64,000 nt of DNA from JACRCT01 sp036504155 (GCA_036504155.1 DASXVQ010000235.1:3605-67604); one strand, 5' to 3'. Positions 8,903 through 17,336 are shown, numbered from the stretch's first letter. Translations and numbers: made by a program. The notes: generated by a model from the sequence alone, not told the origin.

Positions 8903-9868
8903 CTACTCGATCGGCTGAGAGGGTGGCTGGCTGACGGTGCCGGCGGGCGCGATGGCTGCGTCCGCCGCGCGCGAGGGCGCGAGCCTCGCCAGCGCCAGGA
9001 AGACCCCGACGGCGAAGGCCGCGCCCAGCGCCAGGTCGGTGATCCAGTGGTGGTCCAGGTAGACCGCCGCGCAGCACATCCACACGAAGAAGAAGACCGA
9101 CGCGCCGCGGAAGGGCCAGCGGTGACGGCGCCAACCTTCCAGGATGATCAGCAGCGGAAAGGCGACGTGCAGCGAGGGCAGCGCCCCGAACACCTCCGAG
9201 GCGCGCCCGTAGAAGCCCTTGAAGTAGGCGAGCCCGGTCATCGCGTCCACCCGCGCCAGCGCGTCGCCCTCGTACTCGGTGACGCCCAGATGGATGGCGC
9301 AGCCGTACTTGTGCAGGTACCAGGGCGGCGCCGCGGGCAGCAGGTGGTAGGTGAGCATGCCCAGCACGTTGAGGGCGAAGAAGCCCCAGCTGAAGCGCGC
9401 ACACGCGCGCGGGTCGCGCAGGAACAGGTAGACGGCGTAGGCCAGCGGGACGGCCAGGAACACCGCGTAGGGCGCGGCGAAGAACGCGTCGGCGACCGGG
9501 TGGTGGTGGACGAGGAAGTAGTCCTGCAGCGTCACCCGCGCGCCGCCGTTCGAAAAGCCGAACCAGGCGCGCTCGAAGGCGCTCAGCCCGCAGTTGGCGA
9601 CCCGGCTCTCGGTGATCCCGAGGTCGCGGAAGAAGCGGCCGGAGTCGTAGAGGACCGCGACCAGCGGGAAGCCCAGGAAAGAGAGCAGGAGCTGCTTGGT
9701 CCACCGGTGCGCGTAGGCCAGCGTCAGGACGATCGCCGTGATCGCCAGGTGGTCCCAACGCAGCTGGCCCCGCCAAGCCACCACCGCGGTGTACAGCGGC
9801 ATCGGCAGCGCCGGCAGCAGCGGCCAGCGGGGCCACAGGCTGCGGCAATGGGCGAGCGCGCGCCTCAC
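8903..9868 (-). CDS. PAP2/AUR1-like inositol phosphotransferase or lipid phosphatase
   Basis: A 321-residue polytopic membrane protein of the PAP2_3 / AUR1-like branch. The hallmarks are LLPAAPPWY, GALPSLHVAFPL (catalytic His region) and YLDHHWITDL (second catalytic His and Asp). Fungal AUR1 moves phosphoinositol from PI to ceramide, while related bacterial enzymes act as lipid phosphatases. Either activity suits this gene cluster: removal of phosphate from phosphatidylinositol phosphate, or transfer to a ceramide. It is the last gene of the inositol-lipid operon. Its GTG start overlaps the GtrA stop (GTGA), which fixes the start choice. The exact reaction is inferred from context. Confidence 0.8.
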   Translation of the reverse strand: MRRALAHCRSLWPRWPLLPALPMPLYTAVVAWRGQLRWDHLAITAIVLTLAYAHRWTKQLLLSFLGFPLVAVLYDSGRFFRDLGITESRVANCGLSAFERAWFGFSNGGARVTLQDYFLVHHHPVADAFFAAPYAVFLAVPLAYAVYLFLRDPRACARFSWGFFALNVLGMLTYHLLPAAPPWYLHKYGCAIHLGVTEYEGDALARVDAMTGLAYFKGFYGRASEVFGALPSLHVAFPLLIILEGWRRHRWPFRGASVFFFVWMCCAAVYLDHHWITDLALGAAFAVGVFLALARLAPSRAADAAIAPAGTVSQPPSQPIE

Positions 9869-10305
9869 CGGGCCTGCTCCCGGTGCCGGTCGGCCCCGAA
9901 GACCACGAAGCGCGCCATGGGATAGCTCACGGCGAGCCAGGCGACGAGCTTGGCGGGCGGGTAGGCGAAGGCCTGGGGAGCCCTGAGCACCTCCACCAGC
10001 AGCGCGAGCATCCCCAGCATCCCCAGGTAGGTCATCAGCGAAGCGAGCGCGTAGAGCAGCGCCTGGCGCGCGATGGGCTGCTCGGTGCGGTGGAAAGCCC
10101 AGTAGCGGTTCACCAGGAAGTTGGTGATCCCGCCGCAGGCTGCACCCAGCGCCGAGGCCGGGCCGTACAGCCCCGCGGCGTGGCCTCCGACCTGGAGGAC
10201 GAGGTAGTAGACGGCCGCCTCGGCCGCCGTGCCCGCGACGCTCGCGAGCGTCGAGCGGGCCAGCAGCCGCATCTCGGGGTGCGTCGTCCTCGTCCTGCTG
10301 CCCAT
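9865..10305 (-). CDS. GtrA-family membrane protein
   Basis: A 146-residue protein with four predicted membrane helices and the GtrA signature ITNFLVNRYWAFHR (about residues 60-73). GtrA proteins are thought to flip undecaprenyl- or other lipid-linked sugars, or to help glycosyltransferases. Here the neighbours suggest a role with an inositol- or sugar-headed lipid. The gene lies 31 bp after the aminotransferase and overlaps the PAP2-like gene by 4 bp. Confidence 0.85.
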   Translation of the reverse strand: MGSRTRTTHPEMRLLARSTLASVAGTAAEAAVYYLVLQVGGHAAGLYGPASALGAACGGITNFLVNRYWAFHRTEQPIARQALLYALASLMTYLGMLGMLALLVEVLRAPQAFAYPPAKLVAWLAVSYPMARFVVFGADRHREQAR

Positions 10306-10336
10306 CGCCGACCCTCGCTGCTCAGGAGCGGAGGGT

Positions 10337-11680
10337 TCAGGCGAGCACTTCTCCCAGCGCCGCGTCGAGCAGCTCGAGCGCCTCGTCGGCCTGAGCGTTC
10401 GATAGCAGCAGCGGGGGGTTCACCCTCACCCGGGGGGCGTAGGCCATGGTCAAGAGGCCCCGCTTCAGGCAGGCGGTGAACAGCGCCCGGCAGCGGGCGT
10501 GGGTCCAGAGCGCGCCCTTCTCGTCCACGAGGTCGAAGCCGATGAAGAGGCCCTCGCCGCGGACGTGGGCGATGGCCTGGTGCTTCTCGGCCAGGCGAGA
10601 GAGCCCGGCCTTCAGGTGCGCGCCGACCTGCTTCGCGTTCTCGACCAGGCGCTCGTCCCGGATGATGGAGAGCGAGGTGGCGATGGCGGCGCCGGCCAGC
10701 GGGTTGCCGCCGTACGACGAGCTGGAGAACGACGGCTTGCTCCATGGCTCGGCCTTGGAGATCTCCTCGCGCACCAGCAGGCCGCTCACCGGGAAGCCGC
10801 CGCCCAGCGCCTTGCCGAGCGTCAGGATGTCCGGGAGCACGCCGGCAGAGTGGAGGTGGCCGAACATCTCCCCGGTGCGCCCGAAGCCGCAGATCATCTC
10901 GTCGACCACCAGCAGCGCCCCGGCGTCCTTGGCCAGCGCGGCGACCGCCGGCAGGAAGTCCTTGGGCGGCACGAGGTTTCCGGCGGTGCCCTGCATCGGC
11001 TCGATCAGGATGGCGGCGAGGCGGCCGGTGGTCTCGCGCTTGAGCTTGTCCTTGGCGAACTCGACGCACAGCAGGCCGCAGGCCGGGTAGGTGGTCTTGA
11101 ACGGGCAGAAGTCGCAGTCGGCGTAGGGCGTCAGGAAGGCGCCGGGCGTCAGGGGCCCCAGGCCGTGCTTGAAGTCGCTGCCCATCTGCGCCAGCGTCCC
11201 CGCGGTCTTGCCGTGGAAGCCGCCCCAGAAGGAGAGCACCTCGAACTTGCCGGTGTGGCAGCGGGCGAGCCGCAGCGCGCTCTCCACGGCCTCGGAGCCG
11301 CCGGAGTAGAGCTGCAGGCGCGTCAGGTGCGAGGGCGCGACCGCGTGGACCCGCTCGAAGGCCTCGACCCGGGCCTCGGTGGTGAAGCTGCCGCAGTGGG
11401 TGCGCGCCAGCTGGTTCGCGAGCGCCGCGACATAGCGCGGGTGGCCGTAGCCCAGCGCCGCCACGCAGATGCCCGCGACGAGGTCCAGGAAGCGGTTGCC
11501 GTCCAGGTCGACGATCTCGCAGCCCTCGCCGTGGTCGACGGCGATGCCCGAGTGCGCGGCGATGGCCTGGAAGCCCGGCGCGATGTGCGGCGCCTCGCGC
11601 TCGCGCAGCGCCCGGCAGCGCGGGCCGGGCAGCTCGGTGCGCACTCTTCCCTCGACGGGCCTCGGGCTCTCGCGGTTCAC
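10337..11680 (-). CDS. Class III PLP-dependent aminotransferase
   Basis: A 447-residue aminotransferase of fold type I, class III (ornithine/GABA/acetylornithine group). The PLP Lys is Lys290 in LTLGKALGG. Asp260 in VVDEMICGFGRTG binds the pyridine nitrogen. YSGGSEAVESALRLAR (about 125-140) is the phosphate-loop region. An unusual Cys cluster (Cys189, Cys192, Cys201, Cys205) could bind a metal. The GTG start at 11680 overlaps the stop of the CDP-alcohol transferase (GTGA) behind a GGAGG. The substrate is unknown. Its place in the lipid operon suggests it makes an amine for a headgroup, though it might act in unrelated amino acid metabolism. Confidence 0.85.
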   Translation of the reverse strand: MNRESPRPVEGRVRTELPGPRCRALREREAPHIAPGFQAIAAHSGIAVDHGEGCEIVDLDGNRFLDLVAGICVAALGYGHPRYVAALANQLARTHCGSFTTEARVEAFERVHAVAPSHLTRLQLYSGGSEAVESALRLARCHTGKFEVLSFWGGFHGKTAGTLAQMGSDFKHGLGPLTPGAFLTPYADCDFCPFKTTYPACGLLCVEFAKDKLKRETTGRLAAILIEPMQGTAGNLVPPKDFLPAVAALAKDAGALLVVDEMICGFGRTGEMFGHLHSAGVLPDILTLGKALGGGFPVSGLLVREEISKAEPWSKPSFSSSSYGGNPLAGAAIATSLSIIRDERLVENAKQVGAHLKAGLSRLAEKHQAIAHVRGEGLFIGFDLVDEKGALWTHARCRALFTACLKRGLLTMAYAPRVRVNPPLLLSNAQADEALELLDAALGEVLA

Positions 11681-12483
11681 GGCTTCTTGCCTCCGGGCCC
11701 GCGGCCGAGCCGCTTGAGCTCGGAGCGGCCCCACGCGGCCAGCTGCACCGCGGCGAAGTTGGAGAGGAAGCCCACCAGCAGCAGCGTCGCCAGCGTCGCC
11801 GGGTGCACGATGCCGAAGGGCGCGGGCAGGTACGGGCTGAGCTCGGGGCCGATCACCAGGGCGATGACGAAGTAGGTGATCCGCTCGTGCCGGCGCATCA
11901 CGGTCGAGGGCAGGCTCAGGCCGAAGGACTCGGTCTTGGCGCGCACGTAGCTGACCATGATCGAGCCGACCAGCGCCGCGAGGGGCACGGCCATCTGCAG
12001 GCCCGAGAACCGGTAGAAGATGGTCAGGCCGATGAGCGGCGCCATGTCGGCGTAGCGGTCGATGATGGCGTCGAGCATCTCCCCGGAGTCGCAGGCGATG
12101 CCGCGCTCGCGCGCCACCATGCCGTCGAAGGCGTCGAACGCCGCGCCCAGCAGGAAGAACAGCCCCGCGGTGGAGAAGTGGCCCAGCGCCGCCGCCGGCA
12201 GGCACGCCATGGTCATGGCGAAGCTGGTCCAGGTCAGCATGTCGGGCGTCACGCCCGCGCGGATGAGCAGCCGCCCGAAGACGCGGAAGGACCAGTAGAA
12301 GGCCTCGATGAGCCAGCGGCCCAAGAACGCGGTGCCGCTCTCCTTGGCCAGGCGCGGGTCGGCGGTGCGCCCGACGAACACGGTCCGCAGGCTGTAGGCG
12401 AAGATGACCCCGCCGGCGAAGGCGACGACCAGGCCGGTGGCCCAGTGCGAGTAGAAGAGGTTGCCGTTGGGGTTGGGCGTCAT
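11677..12483 (-). CDS. CDP-alcohol phosphatidyltransferase (phosphatidylinositol-phosphate synthase candidate)
   Basis: A 268-residue membrane enzyme with a perfect CDP-alcohol phosphotransferase motif: Asp117, Asp120-Gly121, Ala124-Arg125, Gly134, Asp138 and Asp142, in the spacing D-x2-DG-x2-AR-x8-G-x3-D-x3-D. It has about six membrane helices. The family replaces CMP of a CDP-diacylglycerol with an alcohol. With an inositol-phosphate synthase in the same cluster, L-myo-inositol-1-phosphate is the most likely acceptor, giving phosphatidylinositol phosphate. Glycerol-phosphate or serine are the alternatives. A strong GGGGGAGG lies before the ATG at 12483, which overlaps the small upstream ORF by 4 bp. 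Confidence 0.85.
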   Translation of the reverse strand: MTPNPNGNLFYSHWATGLVVAFAGGVIFAYSLRTVFVGRTADPRLAKESGTAFLGRWLIEAFYWSFRVFGRLLIRAGVTPDMLTWTSFAMTMACLPAAALGHFSTAGLFFLLGAAFDAFDGMVARERGIACDSGEMLDAIIDRYADMAPLIGLTIFYRFSGLQMAVPLAALVGSIMVSYVRAKTESFGLSLPSTVMRRHERITYFVIALVIGPELSPYLPAPFGIVHPATLATLLLVGFLSNFAAVQLAAWGRSELKRLGRGPGGKKP

Positions 12484-12617
12484 CCGCCGGCCTTCCTCCC
12501 CCGCGACGGGCTCGGGGTGGAGGCGCAGGCAGGCGTGGCGCTCGAGGTGGCCTCGTCGGCGAAGCGCCGCCGGCGCGCGTGGCCGGTCAGCCCCTTGCGC
12601 GCCGACGCGGCCGTCAT
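12480..12617 (-). CDS. Small 45-residue ORF bridging two operon genes
   Basis: A 45-residue ORF that exactly fills the space between the TolC-like gene and the CDP-alcohol transferase, with a 4-bp ATGA overlap at each end (12614-12617 and 12480-12483). The peptide is basic and low in complexity: RRRR at residues 15-18, a Ser/Thr/Pro/Ala middle, one Cys, an RGRKAGG end, and no membrane segment. It may be a real small protein. It may instead be a coupling ORF that carries ribosomes from one gene to the next. No homologue was recognised. In GC-rich DNA a chance ORF cannot be excluded, though double overlap is not expected by chance. Confidence 0.4.
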   Translation of the reverse strand: MTAASARKGLTGHARRRRFADEATSSATPACASTPSPSRGRKAGG

Positions 12618-14053
12618 CTGGCCTTCTCCGCCGAGACGGGCCGGGCCGCGACGGGGCCGCCCAGGACGTCGACGACCTCGCCGGTGGCCACGGCGAGCGT
12701 GGCGCGGCTCATGTGCACCGAGAGCAGCGCGTCGTAGAAGCTCTTCTTGGCCTGCACGAAGGCGCCCAGGCCCTCGAGCACGTCCTTCGTCTCGCCGGTG
12801 CCCGAGGCGTAGGCCGCGGCGGAGAAGAGCATCCACTTGCGGGCCGCGGTGGAGCCCGTCTCGGAGATGGCGAGCATGCGCCGGGCCTGGTCGTAGTCGT
12901 CGCGGCAGCGGCGCACGTCGGTGGGGATGCCGGTCTGCGCGAACTTGGCCAGGCCGTCGATCTGCTCCACCAGGGCCCGGGCGGTGTCGCCGCGCGCGCT
13001 GGCCTTCATGGGGTCGAGGTCCCACTTGAACGCCAGGGCCACGCCGCCGGTGAGGTCGTTGTAGGGGTCGTAGGCGAAGGTGTTGTTCTGGTCGGTGCGC
13101 ACCGCGGTCCAGCTCGCCGAGAGCTGCCCGACGACGGCGACGATGGGGTAGTTGGCCAGGCGCTCGGCCTCCTCGAGGGAGAGCGCGGCGGCGCGGCCGT
13201 GCTTGATCTGCGCGGCCTCGGGCCGGCGGTCCCAGGCCTTCTGCACCAGCACGGACAGGGGGAGCAGCTCCTCCTTGGGGGCGGGCGGCAGCACGGCGTC
13301 GGCCAGCTCGAGCGGCTCGGCTTCAGGCCGGCCCATGGTGTGCTTGAGCGCGGCCATCGACAGGCCGGCCCCGATGTCGGCCTGCACCCGGTACTTGTCG
13401 AGCTCGGTGGAGACGTACTTGAGCTTCTGCAGGTCGGCCATGGTGACCTTGCCCTGGGCCTCGTCGTACATCTCCTGGGCGGAGGTCATGGCGTCGTCGA
13501 GGATCTTCCGGGTCGACTCCAGGCTGGGGCGGATCGAGGCGACGTACAGGTGCAGGTAGTAGTAGCGGGCGACCTCCAGGGCGACGGCGTTGCGGGTCGC
13601 CTGCAACCGCGCCTCCTCGACGAGCATGCGCTCGCGCGCCGCGTTCTCGCCGGCCGACTGCTGGCCAAAGGTATAGACGGGCTGCATCAGCAGGCCGTCG
13701 AACTTGAGGTAGGGCCCCCAGCGGTCGTACTGGCGCTGGACGTCGGTGTCGGTGACCAGGCCCTTGATGCCGAAGATGGGCGCCGCGAAGGCGATGGCGG
13801 TGATCTTCGGGTAGAAGATCGCCTTCACCTCGTCGAGCCGGCCGCGCCACTCGGCGACCTTGCCCTCGGCCTCCTGGACCTGCCCACTGCCCTGCAGCGC
13901 GACGTTGACGCACTCGGAGAGCGAGCGCCTGCGGGCGGCCGGGGCCGACGGCTCGTCGGCGCTCGCCGGGGCGGCGCAACAGAGGGCCAGCGCCGCGCTG
14001 GCTGCCGCGGCGAGCGTCGCGAGGGAGCAGCGGTGCAGGACGGCAGGTCGCAT
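12614..14053 (-). CDS. TolC-family outer-membrane channel-like protein
   Basis: A 479-residue exported protein. The signal peptide (about residues 1-32) ends in APASA-DE. The remainder is long heptad-rich helices in two halves (about 45-250 and 275-470) with the TolC-like pattern of alternating helical hairpins and short strands. TolC proteins form outer-membrane exit ducts, usually for an inner-membrane pump. Here the neighbours are an MlaC-like lipid carrier and lipid-synthesis enzymes, so lipid or lipid-precursor traffic is a fair guess. It starts 7 nt after the mlaC-like gene. A GTG two codons upstream at 14059 is an alternative start. Confidence 0.75.
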   Translation of the reverse strand: MRPAVLHRCSLATLAAAASAALALCCAAPASADEPSAPAARRRSLSECVNVALQGSGQVQEAEGKVAEWRGRLDEVKAIFYPKITAIAFAAPIFGIKGLVTDTDVQRQYDRWGPYLKFDGLLMQPVYTFGQQSAGENAARERMLVEEARLQATRNAVALEVARYYYLHLYVASIRPSLESTRKILDDAMTSAQEMYDEAQGKVTMADLQKLKYVSTELDKYRVQADIGAGLSMAALKHTMGRPEAEPLELADAVLPPAPKEELLPLSVLVQKAWDRRPEAAQIKHGRAAALSLEEAERLANYPIVAVVGQLSASWTAVRTDQNNTFAYDPYNDLTGGVALAFKWDLDPMKASARGDTARALVEQIDGLAKFAQTGIPTDVRRCRDDYDQARRMLAISETGSTAARKWMLFSAAAYASGTGETKDVLEGLGAFVQAKKSFYDALLSVHMSRATLAVATGEVVDVLGGPVAARPVSAEKAR

Positions 14054-14060
14054 CGTCACT

Positions 14061-14690
14061 CTACTTCTTGGGGGTCACGGGCTTGGAGAGCTCGGCCTGC
14101 TTCTCGTCGAGGACCTTGAAGAGGCCCGGCACGCCGCTCTTGTCGACGATCTTGGCGATCTGGTTCTGGTAGTCCTTCACCAGCGAGTCGCCCTCGAAGA
14201 GCACGTCCTCGATCTTGAGCAGGCCGGCGCTCTTGGAGAACTGGAACTCGACGGTGGTCTCCAGGTCCTCCTCGGGGAGCTTCACGTTCAGCGGCACGAG
14301 GATGAGCTCGCCCTGCACCTTCTCGGGCTGCCACTCGAGCTTGGCGGTGCGGAAGAAGTTCCCCGACTTGGGGTAGGCGATCATCCGGATGAGCTCCTTG
14401 AACTTCGACTTGAAGGAGGTCATCTCCTCGGCCTTGAGCTTGTCCGCGCGCGGCGCGATGGGCTTGGCCGTCAGGTTCTCGAAGTTGAGGAAGCTGTCGA
14501 GGTCGAGGAAGAGCTTGGCGTTGGCCGCCTTCTCGGCGTCGGTGAGCTTGCCCTCGTCCTTCTTCACCTTCATCAAGGTGGCGATGAAGAGCTCGGCGCG
14601 CTCCTTGCCGGGGGCCTTCTCGGCGGCGAGGGCGGCGCAGGGCAGGGCGAGCGCTGCGGCAACGGTGGCGGCGATGAGCGTGCGGATCAT
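14061..14690 (-). CDS. MlaC/Ttg2D-like periplasmic phospholipid-binding protein
   Basis: A 209-residue secreted protein of the MlaC (toluene tolerance Ttg2D) family. After a signal peptide (about 1-25) come the family motifs FLDLDSFLNFENLTAK, the FKSKFKELIRMI helix, and the C-terminal GDSLVKDYQNQIAKI with a closing GLFKVLDEK helix. MlaC shuttles phospholipids across the periplasm between the MlaFEDB inner-membrane complex and the outer membrane. No mlaD, mlaE or mlaF is present in the window. Its place just upstream of a TolC-like gene and downstream of inositol-phosphate synthase suggests that it carries the lipid made by this cluster. GAGGAG lies 9 nt before the ATG. Confidence 0.8.
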   Translation of the reverse strand: MIRTLIAATVAAALALPCAALAAEKAPGKERAELFIATLMKVKKDEGKLTDAEKAANAKLFLDLDSFLNFENLTAKPIAPRADKLKAEEMTSFKSKFKELIRMIAYPKSGNFFRTAKLEWQPEKVQGELILVPLNVKLPEEDLETTVEFQFSKSAGLLKIEDVLFEGDSLVKDYQNQIAKIVDKSGVPGLFKVLDEKQAELSKPVTPKK

Positions 14691-14806
14691 TTCGGGCTCT
14701 CCTCGAGGGTGCGTCGGTGCGTTCCAGGTTCTGGTCGGCTGTTGGAACGCAGGTCGCCCGGAATGCATGCCGACGTCTGGTGGGCGGGCGCCCGGGAGTT
14801 GGACGG

Positions 14807-14837
14807 CGGGGCGGCCTCGCTGCTTCAGGCCGCCCCG
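14807..14837 (-). terminator. GC-rich hairpin between inositol-phosphate synthase and mlaC-like gene
   Basis: A perfect 11-bp stem (cggggcggcct at 14807-14817, aggccgccccg at 14827-14837) with a 9-nt loop. No T-run follows on the minus strand, so it is a poor intrinsic terminator. It could weaken read-through, protect the upstream mRNA end, or be a Rho-dependent pause. Confidence 0.35.
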
Positions 14838-14860
14838 TCGTTCGACTGGCACTCCCCAGG

Positions 14861-16189
14861 CTACTTCTTGGGCAGCGGCAGGTCGGCGCCGTAGTAGTCC
14901 AGGCCGAGGTGCGTGATCAGCTCCTCACCGGCGATGGCGCGCAGGGTGTTCTTGAGCTTGGTCTGCTGGATGAACAGGTCGTTCTCGATCTCCAGCCCTT
15001 CCTTGACGATGGGCTGCTTGAAGAAGAGCGAGAGCCACTCCTGGATGCCCTTCCACTCGATGCGGCTGGCCAGGTCGGCGAACAGCGCCAGGTCGAGGAC
15101 GAGCGGCGCGGCGAGGATGGAGTCGCGGCACAGGAAGTTGATCTTGATCTGCATCGGGTAGTTCATCCACCCGAAGATGTCGATGTTGTCCCAGCTCTCC
15201 TTGTCGTCGCCGCGCGGCGGGTAGTAGTGGATCGACACCTTGTGCGAGTACTTCGCGTACAGGTCGGGGTACAGGTCGCGCTCGAGGATGGTGTCGAGCA
15301 CCTGGGTCTTGGTCTTCTCCTTGCTCTTGAACGAGCCCGGATCCTCCAGGACCTCGCCGTCGCGGTTGCCCAGGATGTTGGTGGAGTACCAGCCGTTGAG
15401 TCCGAGCATGCGGGCCTTGAGGGCGGGCGCCAGCACCGTCTTGAGCATCGTCTGGCCGGTCTTGAGGTCCTTGCCGGCGAGCGGCACGGACTTCTGGCGG
15501 GCGAGCTCCTGCAGCGCGGGGATCTCGGAGGAGACGTTCGGCGTGCAGTTGACGAACGGCGCGCCCTCGGAGATGGCCGCGTAGGCGTACATCATCGTCG
15601 GGGTGAAGGCGGAATCGCTGCGGTCGATGGCCTTCTCGAGGTCCGCCACCGTGGTCCCGAGCGGGCTGTAGTCCATCCAGGCCTCGGTCGAGCCGGTGTA
15701 CATCACGACGGCGCGCTTGGCGCCCAGCTCCTTCTTGAAGTCGCGGATGTCCTGGCGCAGCGCCTCGATCTTCTCGCGGGTGTTCTTCAGGTCCTTGTAG
15801 TGCGTGCCCTTGATGTTCTTGACCAGGTTCGCGGCGTAGACGGCCTTCTTCGGCTTGATGGTCGCCAGGAACGGCTTGATCGCGTCGAGGTGCTGGCGGT
15901 TCAGCACGCCCGAGCGCTCGGCCACCTCGGCGGCGGTCTCGGGGATGATGTCCCAGGCGCCGAAGACCAGGTCGTCGAGCGAGGCCAGCGGCACCAGCTC
16001 GCTGAGCTTGACGTACTTGTGCTCGTCCCGGCGGCCGATGCGCGCCGTGCCCAGCTGCGTCACCGAGCCGATCGGCGCGCACTTGCCCTGGCGGGCCATC
16101 TCCACGCCGGCGATGAACGTCGTCGCCACGGCGCCCAGGCCGGGCATCAGGACTGCCAACTTCCCATCGGGCTTGCTCTTCGTCACCAT
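14861..16189 (-). CDS. myo-Inositol-1-phosphate synthase
   Basis: A 442-residue NAD-dependent enzyme that turns glucose 6-phosphate into L-myo-inositol 1-phosphate in the cytoplasm. It carries the Rossmann glycine motif (GLGAVA, 17-22), the catalytic GKDLKTGQT loop (239-247) and NGWYSTNILGN (265-275), all hallmarks of the family, and has about the usual bacterial length. It is the first gene of the minus-strand inositol-lipid cluster. A perfect GGAGG lies 6 nt before the ATG at 16189. A 170-bp gap with a hairpin separates it from the mlaC-like gene, so the rest of the cluster may also have its own promoter. Confidence 0.93.
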   Translation of the reverse strand: MVTKSKPDGKLAVLMPGLGAVATTFIAGVEMARQGKCAPIGSVTQLGTARIGRRDEHKYVKLSELVPLASLDDLVFGAWDIIPETAAEVAERSGVLNRQHLDAIKPFLATIKPKKAVYAANLVKNIKGTHYKDLKNTREKIEALRQDIRDFKKELGAKRAVVMYTGSTEAWMDYSPLGTTVADLEKAIDRSDSAFTPTMMYAYAAISEGAPFVNCTPNVSSEIPALQELARQKSVPLAGKDLKTGQTMLKTVLAPALKARMLGLNGWYSTNILGNRDGEVLEDPGSFKSKEKTKTQVLDTILERDLYPDLYAKYSHKVSIHYYPPRGDDKESWDNIDIFGWMNYPMQIKINFLCRDSILAAPLVLDLALFADLASRIEWKGIQEWLSLFFKQPIVKEGLEIENDLFIQQTKLKNTLRAIAGEELITHLGLDYYGADLPLPKK

Positions 16190-16498
16190 CGCCTACCTCC
16201 AGAAAGACGACGCAGGGGCACAAGGCCAAACCGCCCTGCGCCCAGCGCCGTCAACGGTCCAAGAAGTCTGTCTTTTCGTCCCGGGTGGGCTTTCCCCCAG
16301 CCCGGCCTCGTCCGCCCCCGGCTTCGGGCGGCAAGCAAGTGGCTGCTAGCTACCACAACAGCCAATCGAGTCAACCCACGGGATTTCACCTGGCGTGCCA
16401 CCAGGCCTTAGCGCTGGAAAAACGAGGCGTTGCGTGCTTTGCGCGCGCCCGCGGCCGCCCGAAGTCGCGACGCGGGTGTCAGAAGTCCCCACAGCTGG
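16190..16498. other. Intergenic region upstream of inositol-phosphate synthase
   Basis: About 310 bp without a convincing gene. It has small inverted repeats (gggct/agccc near 16290 and cctgg/ccagg near 16390). It should hold the promoter of the inositol-phosphate synthase, but no clear -35/-10 pair stands out. Confidence 0.5.
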
Positions 16499-16538
16499 AA
16501 AAAAGAGAGGAGCCGGCCCTGGTTCGGACCGGCTCCTC
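16499..16538 (-). terminator. Intrinsic terminator of the FKBP gene
   Basis: A perfect 10-bp stem (gaggagccgg at 16507-16516 with ccggctcctc at 16529-16538) and a 12-nt loop. On the minus strand it is followed by TCTCTTTTTT. It lies about 30 bp past the stop of the FKBP gene. Confidence 0.8.
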
Positions 16539-16567
16539 GACAGCGGCCTGCGGACTCGGCGTGCGGC

Positions 16568-17284
16568 CTACTTGCCCTGGCCGGGGGCGGGGGCAGGGGC
16601 CGGGGCGGCGCCGGCCTTGATCTCGAGCAGCTCGACCTCGAACACCAGGGTCGCGCCGCCGGGGATGTTGGGGCGGCCGCCGTCGCCGTAGGCGGTGTCG
16701 GCCGGGCACACCAGCTTGGCCTTGCCGCCGACCTTCATCTTCTGCACGCCCTCGGTCCAGCACTTGATGACGCCGTTGAGGGGGAACTCGGCCGGCGCGT
16801 TGCGGTCGTAGGAGCTGTCGAACTTGGTGCCGTCGATGAGCGTGCCCAGGTAGTGGACCTTGACGGTGTCGGTGGCCTTGGGGGACGGGCCGGTGCCGGC
16901 CTTGAGCTCCTTGTAGACGACGCCGGAGGGCAGCTTCTGGGCGCCGGGCTCCTTGGCGAACTTGTCGGTGAACTCCTTGCCCTTGCCCTTCTCGGCGGTG
17001 GCCTTGGCGCCGGCGCGCGACTTGTAGAGCTCCTCGACCTTGGGGCCGTAGACGGTGAGCTCGACGGCGGGCTTGTTGCCGACCACCGCGTCGGAGAGCC
17101 CGCGCTTGACGATCTCCAGCTCGGCCTTGGACAGGGCGAAGCCGCTCAGCCGCTTGCCCTCGATGAGGCCGACGGCGTACAGGGTCTTCTCGTCCTCGGT
17201 CTTCAGGTCCGAGGCGGCGGCGGGGGCGGGAGCGGGGGCTGCAGCGCAGAGCGTGGCGGCCAGGACGGCGATGGCGATGGGCAT
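16568..17284 (-). CDS. FKBP-type peptidyl-prolyl isomerase, exported
   Basis: A 238-residue FKBP of the Mip/FkpA type. The signal peptide (about 1-24, MPIAIAVLAATLCAAA) and a helical N-terminal dimerisation domain (about 25-110, with KTLYAVGLIEGKRL) precede the C-terminal FKBP domain (about 120-220). That domain shows VKVHYLGTLIDGTKFDSSYDR split over its first strands, the KMKVGGKAKLVCP strand and the AYGDGG and IPGGATLVFEVELLEI motifs. A Pro/Ala tail ends the protein. It helps fold periplasmic proteins. The start was chosen at the signal peptide; a longer frame to 17359 adds unlikely residues. It has its own terminator, so it is monocistronic. Confidence 0.9.
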   Translation of the reverse strand: MPIAIAVLAATLCAAAPAPAPAAASDLKTEDEKTLYAVGLIEGKRLSGFALSKAELEIVKRGLSDAVVGNKPAVELTVYGPKVEELYKSRAGAKATAEKGKGKEFTDKFAKEPGAQKLPSGVVYKELKAGTGPSPKATDTVKVHYLGTLIDGTKFDSSYDRNAPAEFPLNGVIKCWTEGVQKMKVGGKAKLVCPADTAYGDGGRPNIPGGATLVFEVELLEIKAGAAPAPAPAPGQGK

Positions 17285-17336
17285 TTGGGCTGTCTTCCTC
17301 TCTTGTGGGAGCTGCTGGGGCATCGAGTGCGGCGCC

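Noticed and set aside
16383..16403. TGGCAC on the minus strand upstream of inositol-phosphate synthase
   Set aside because: The -12 part reads GTGAA instead of TTGCA, with GA where GC is needed.
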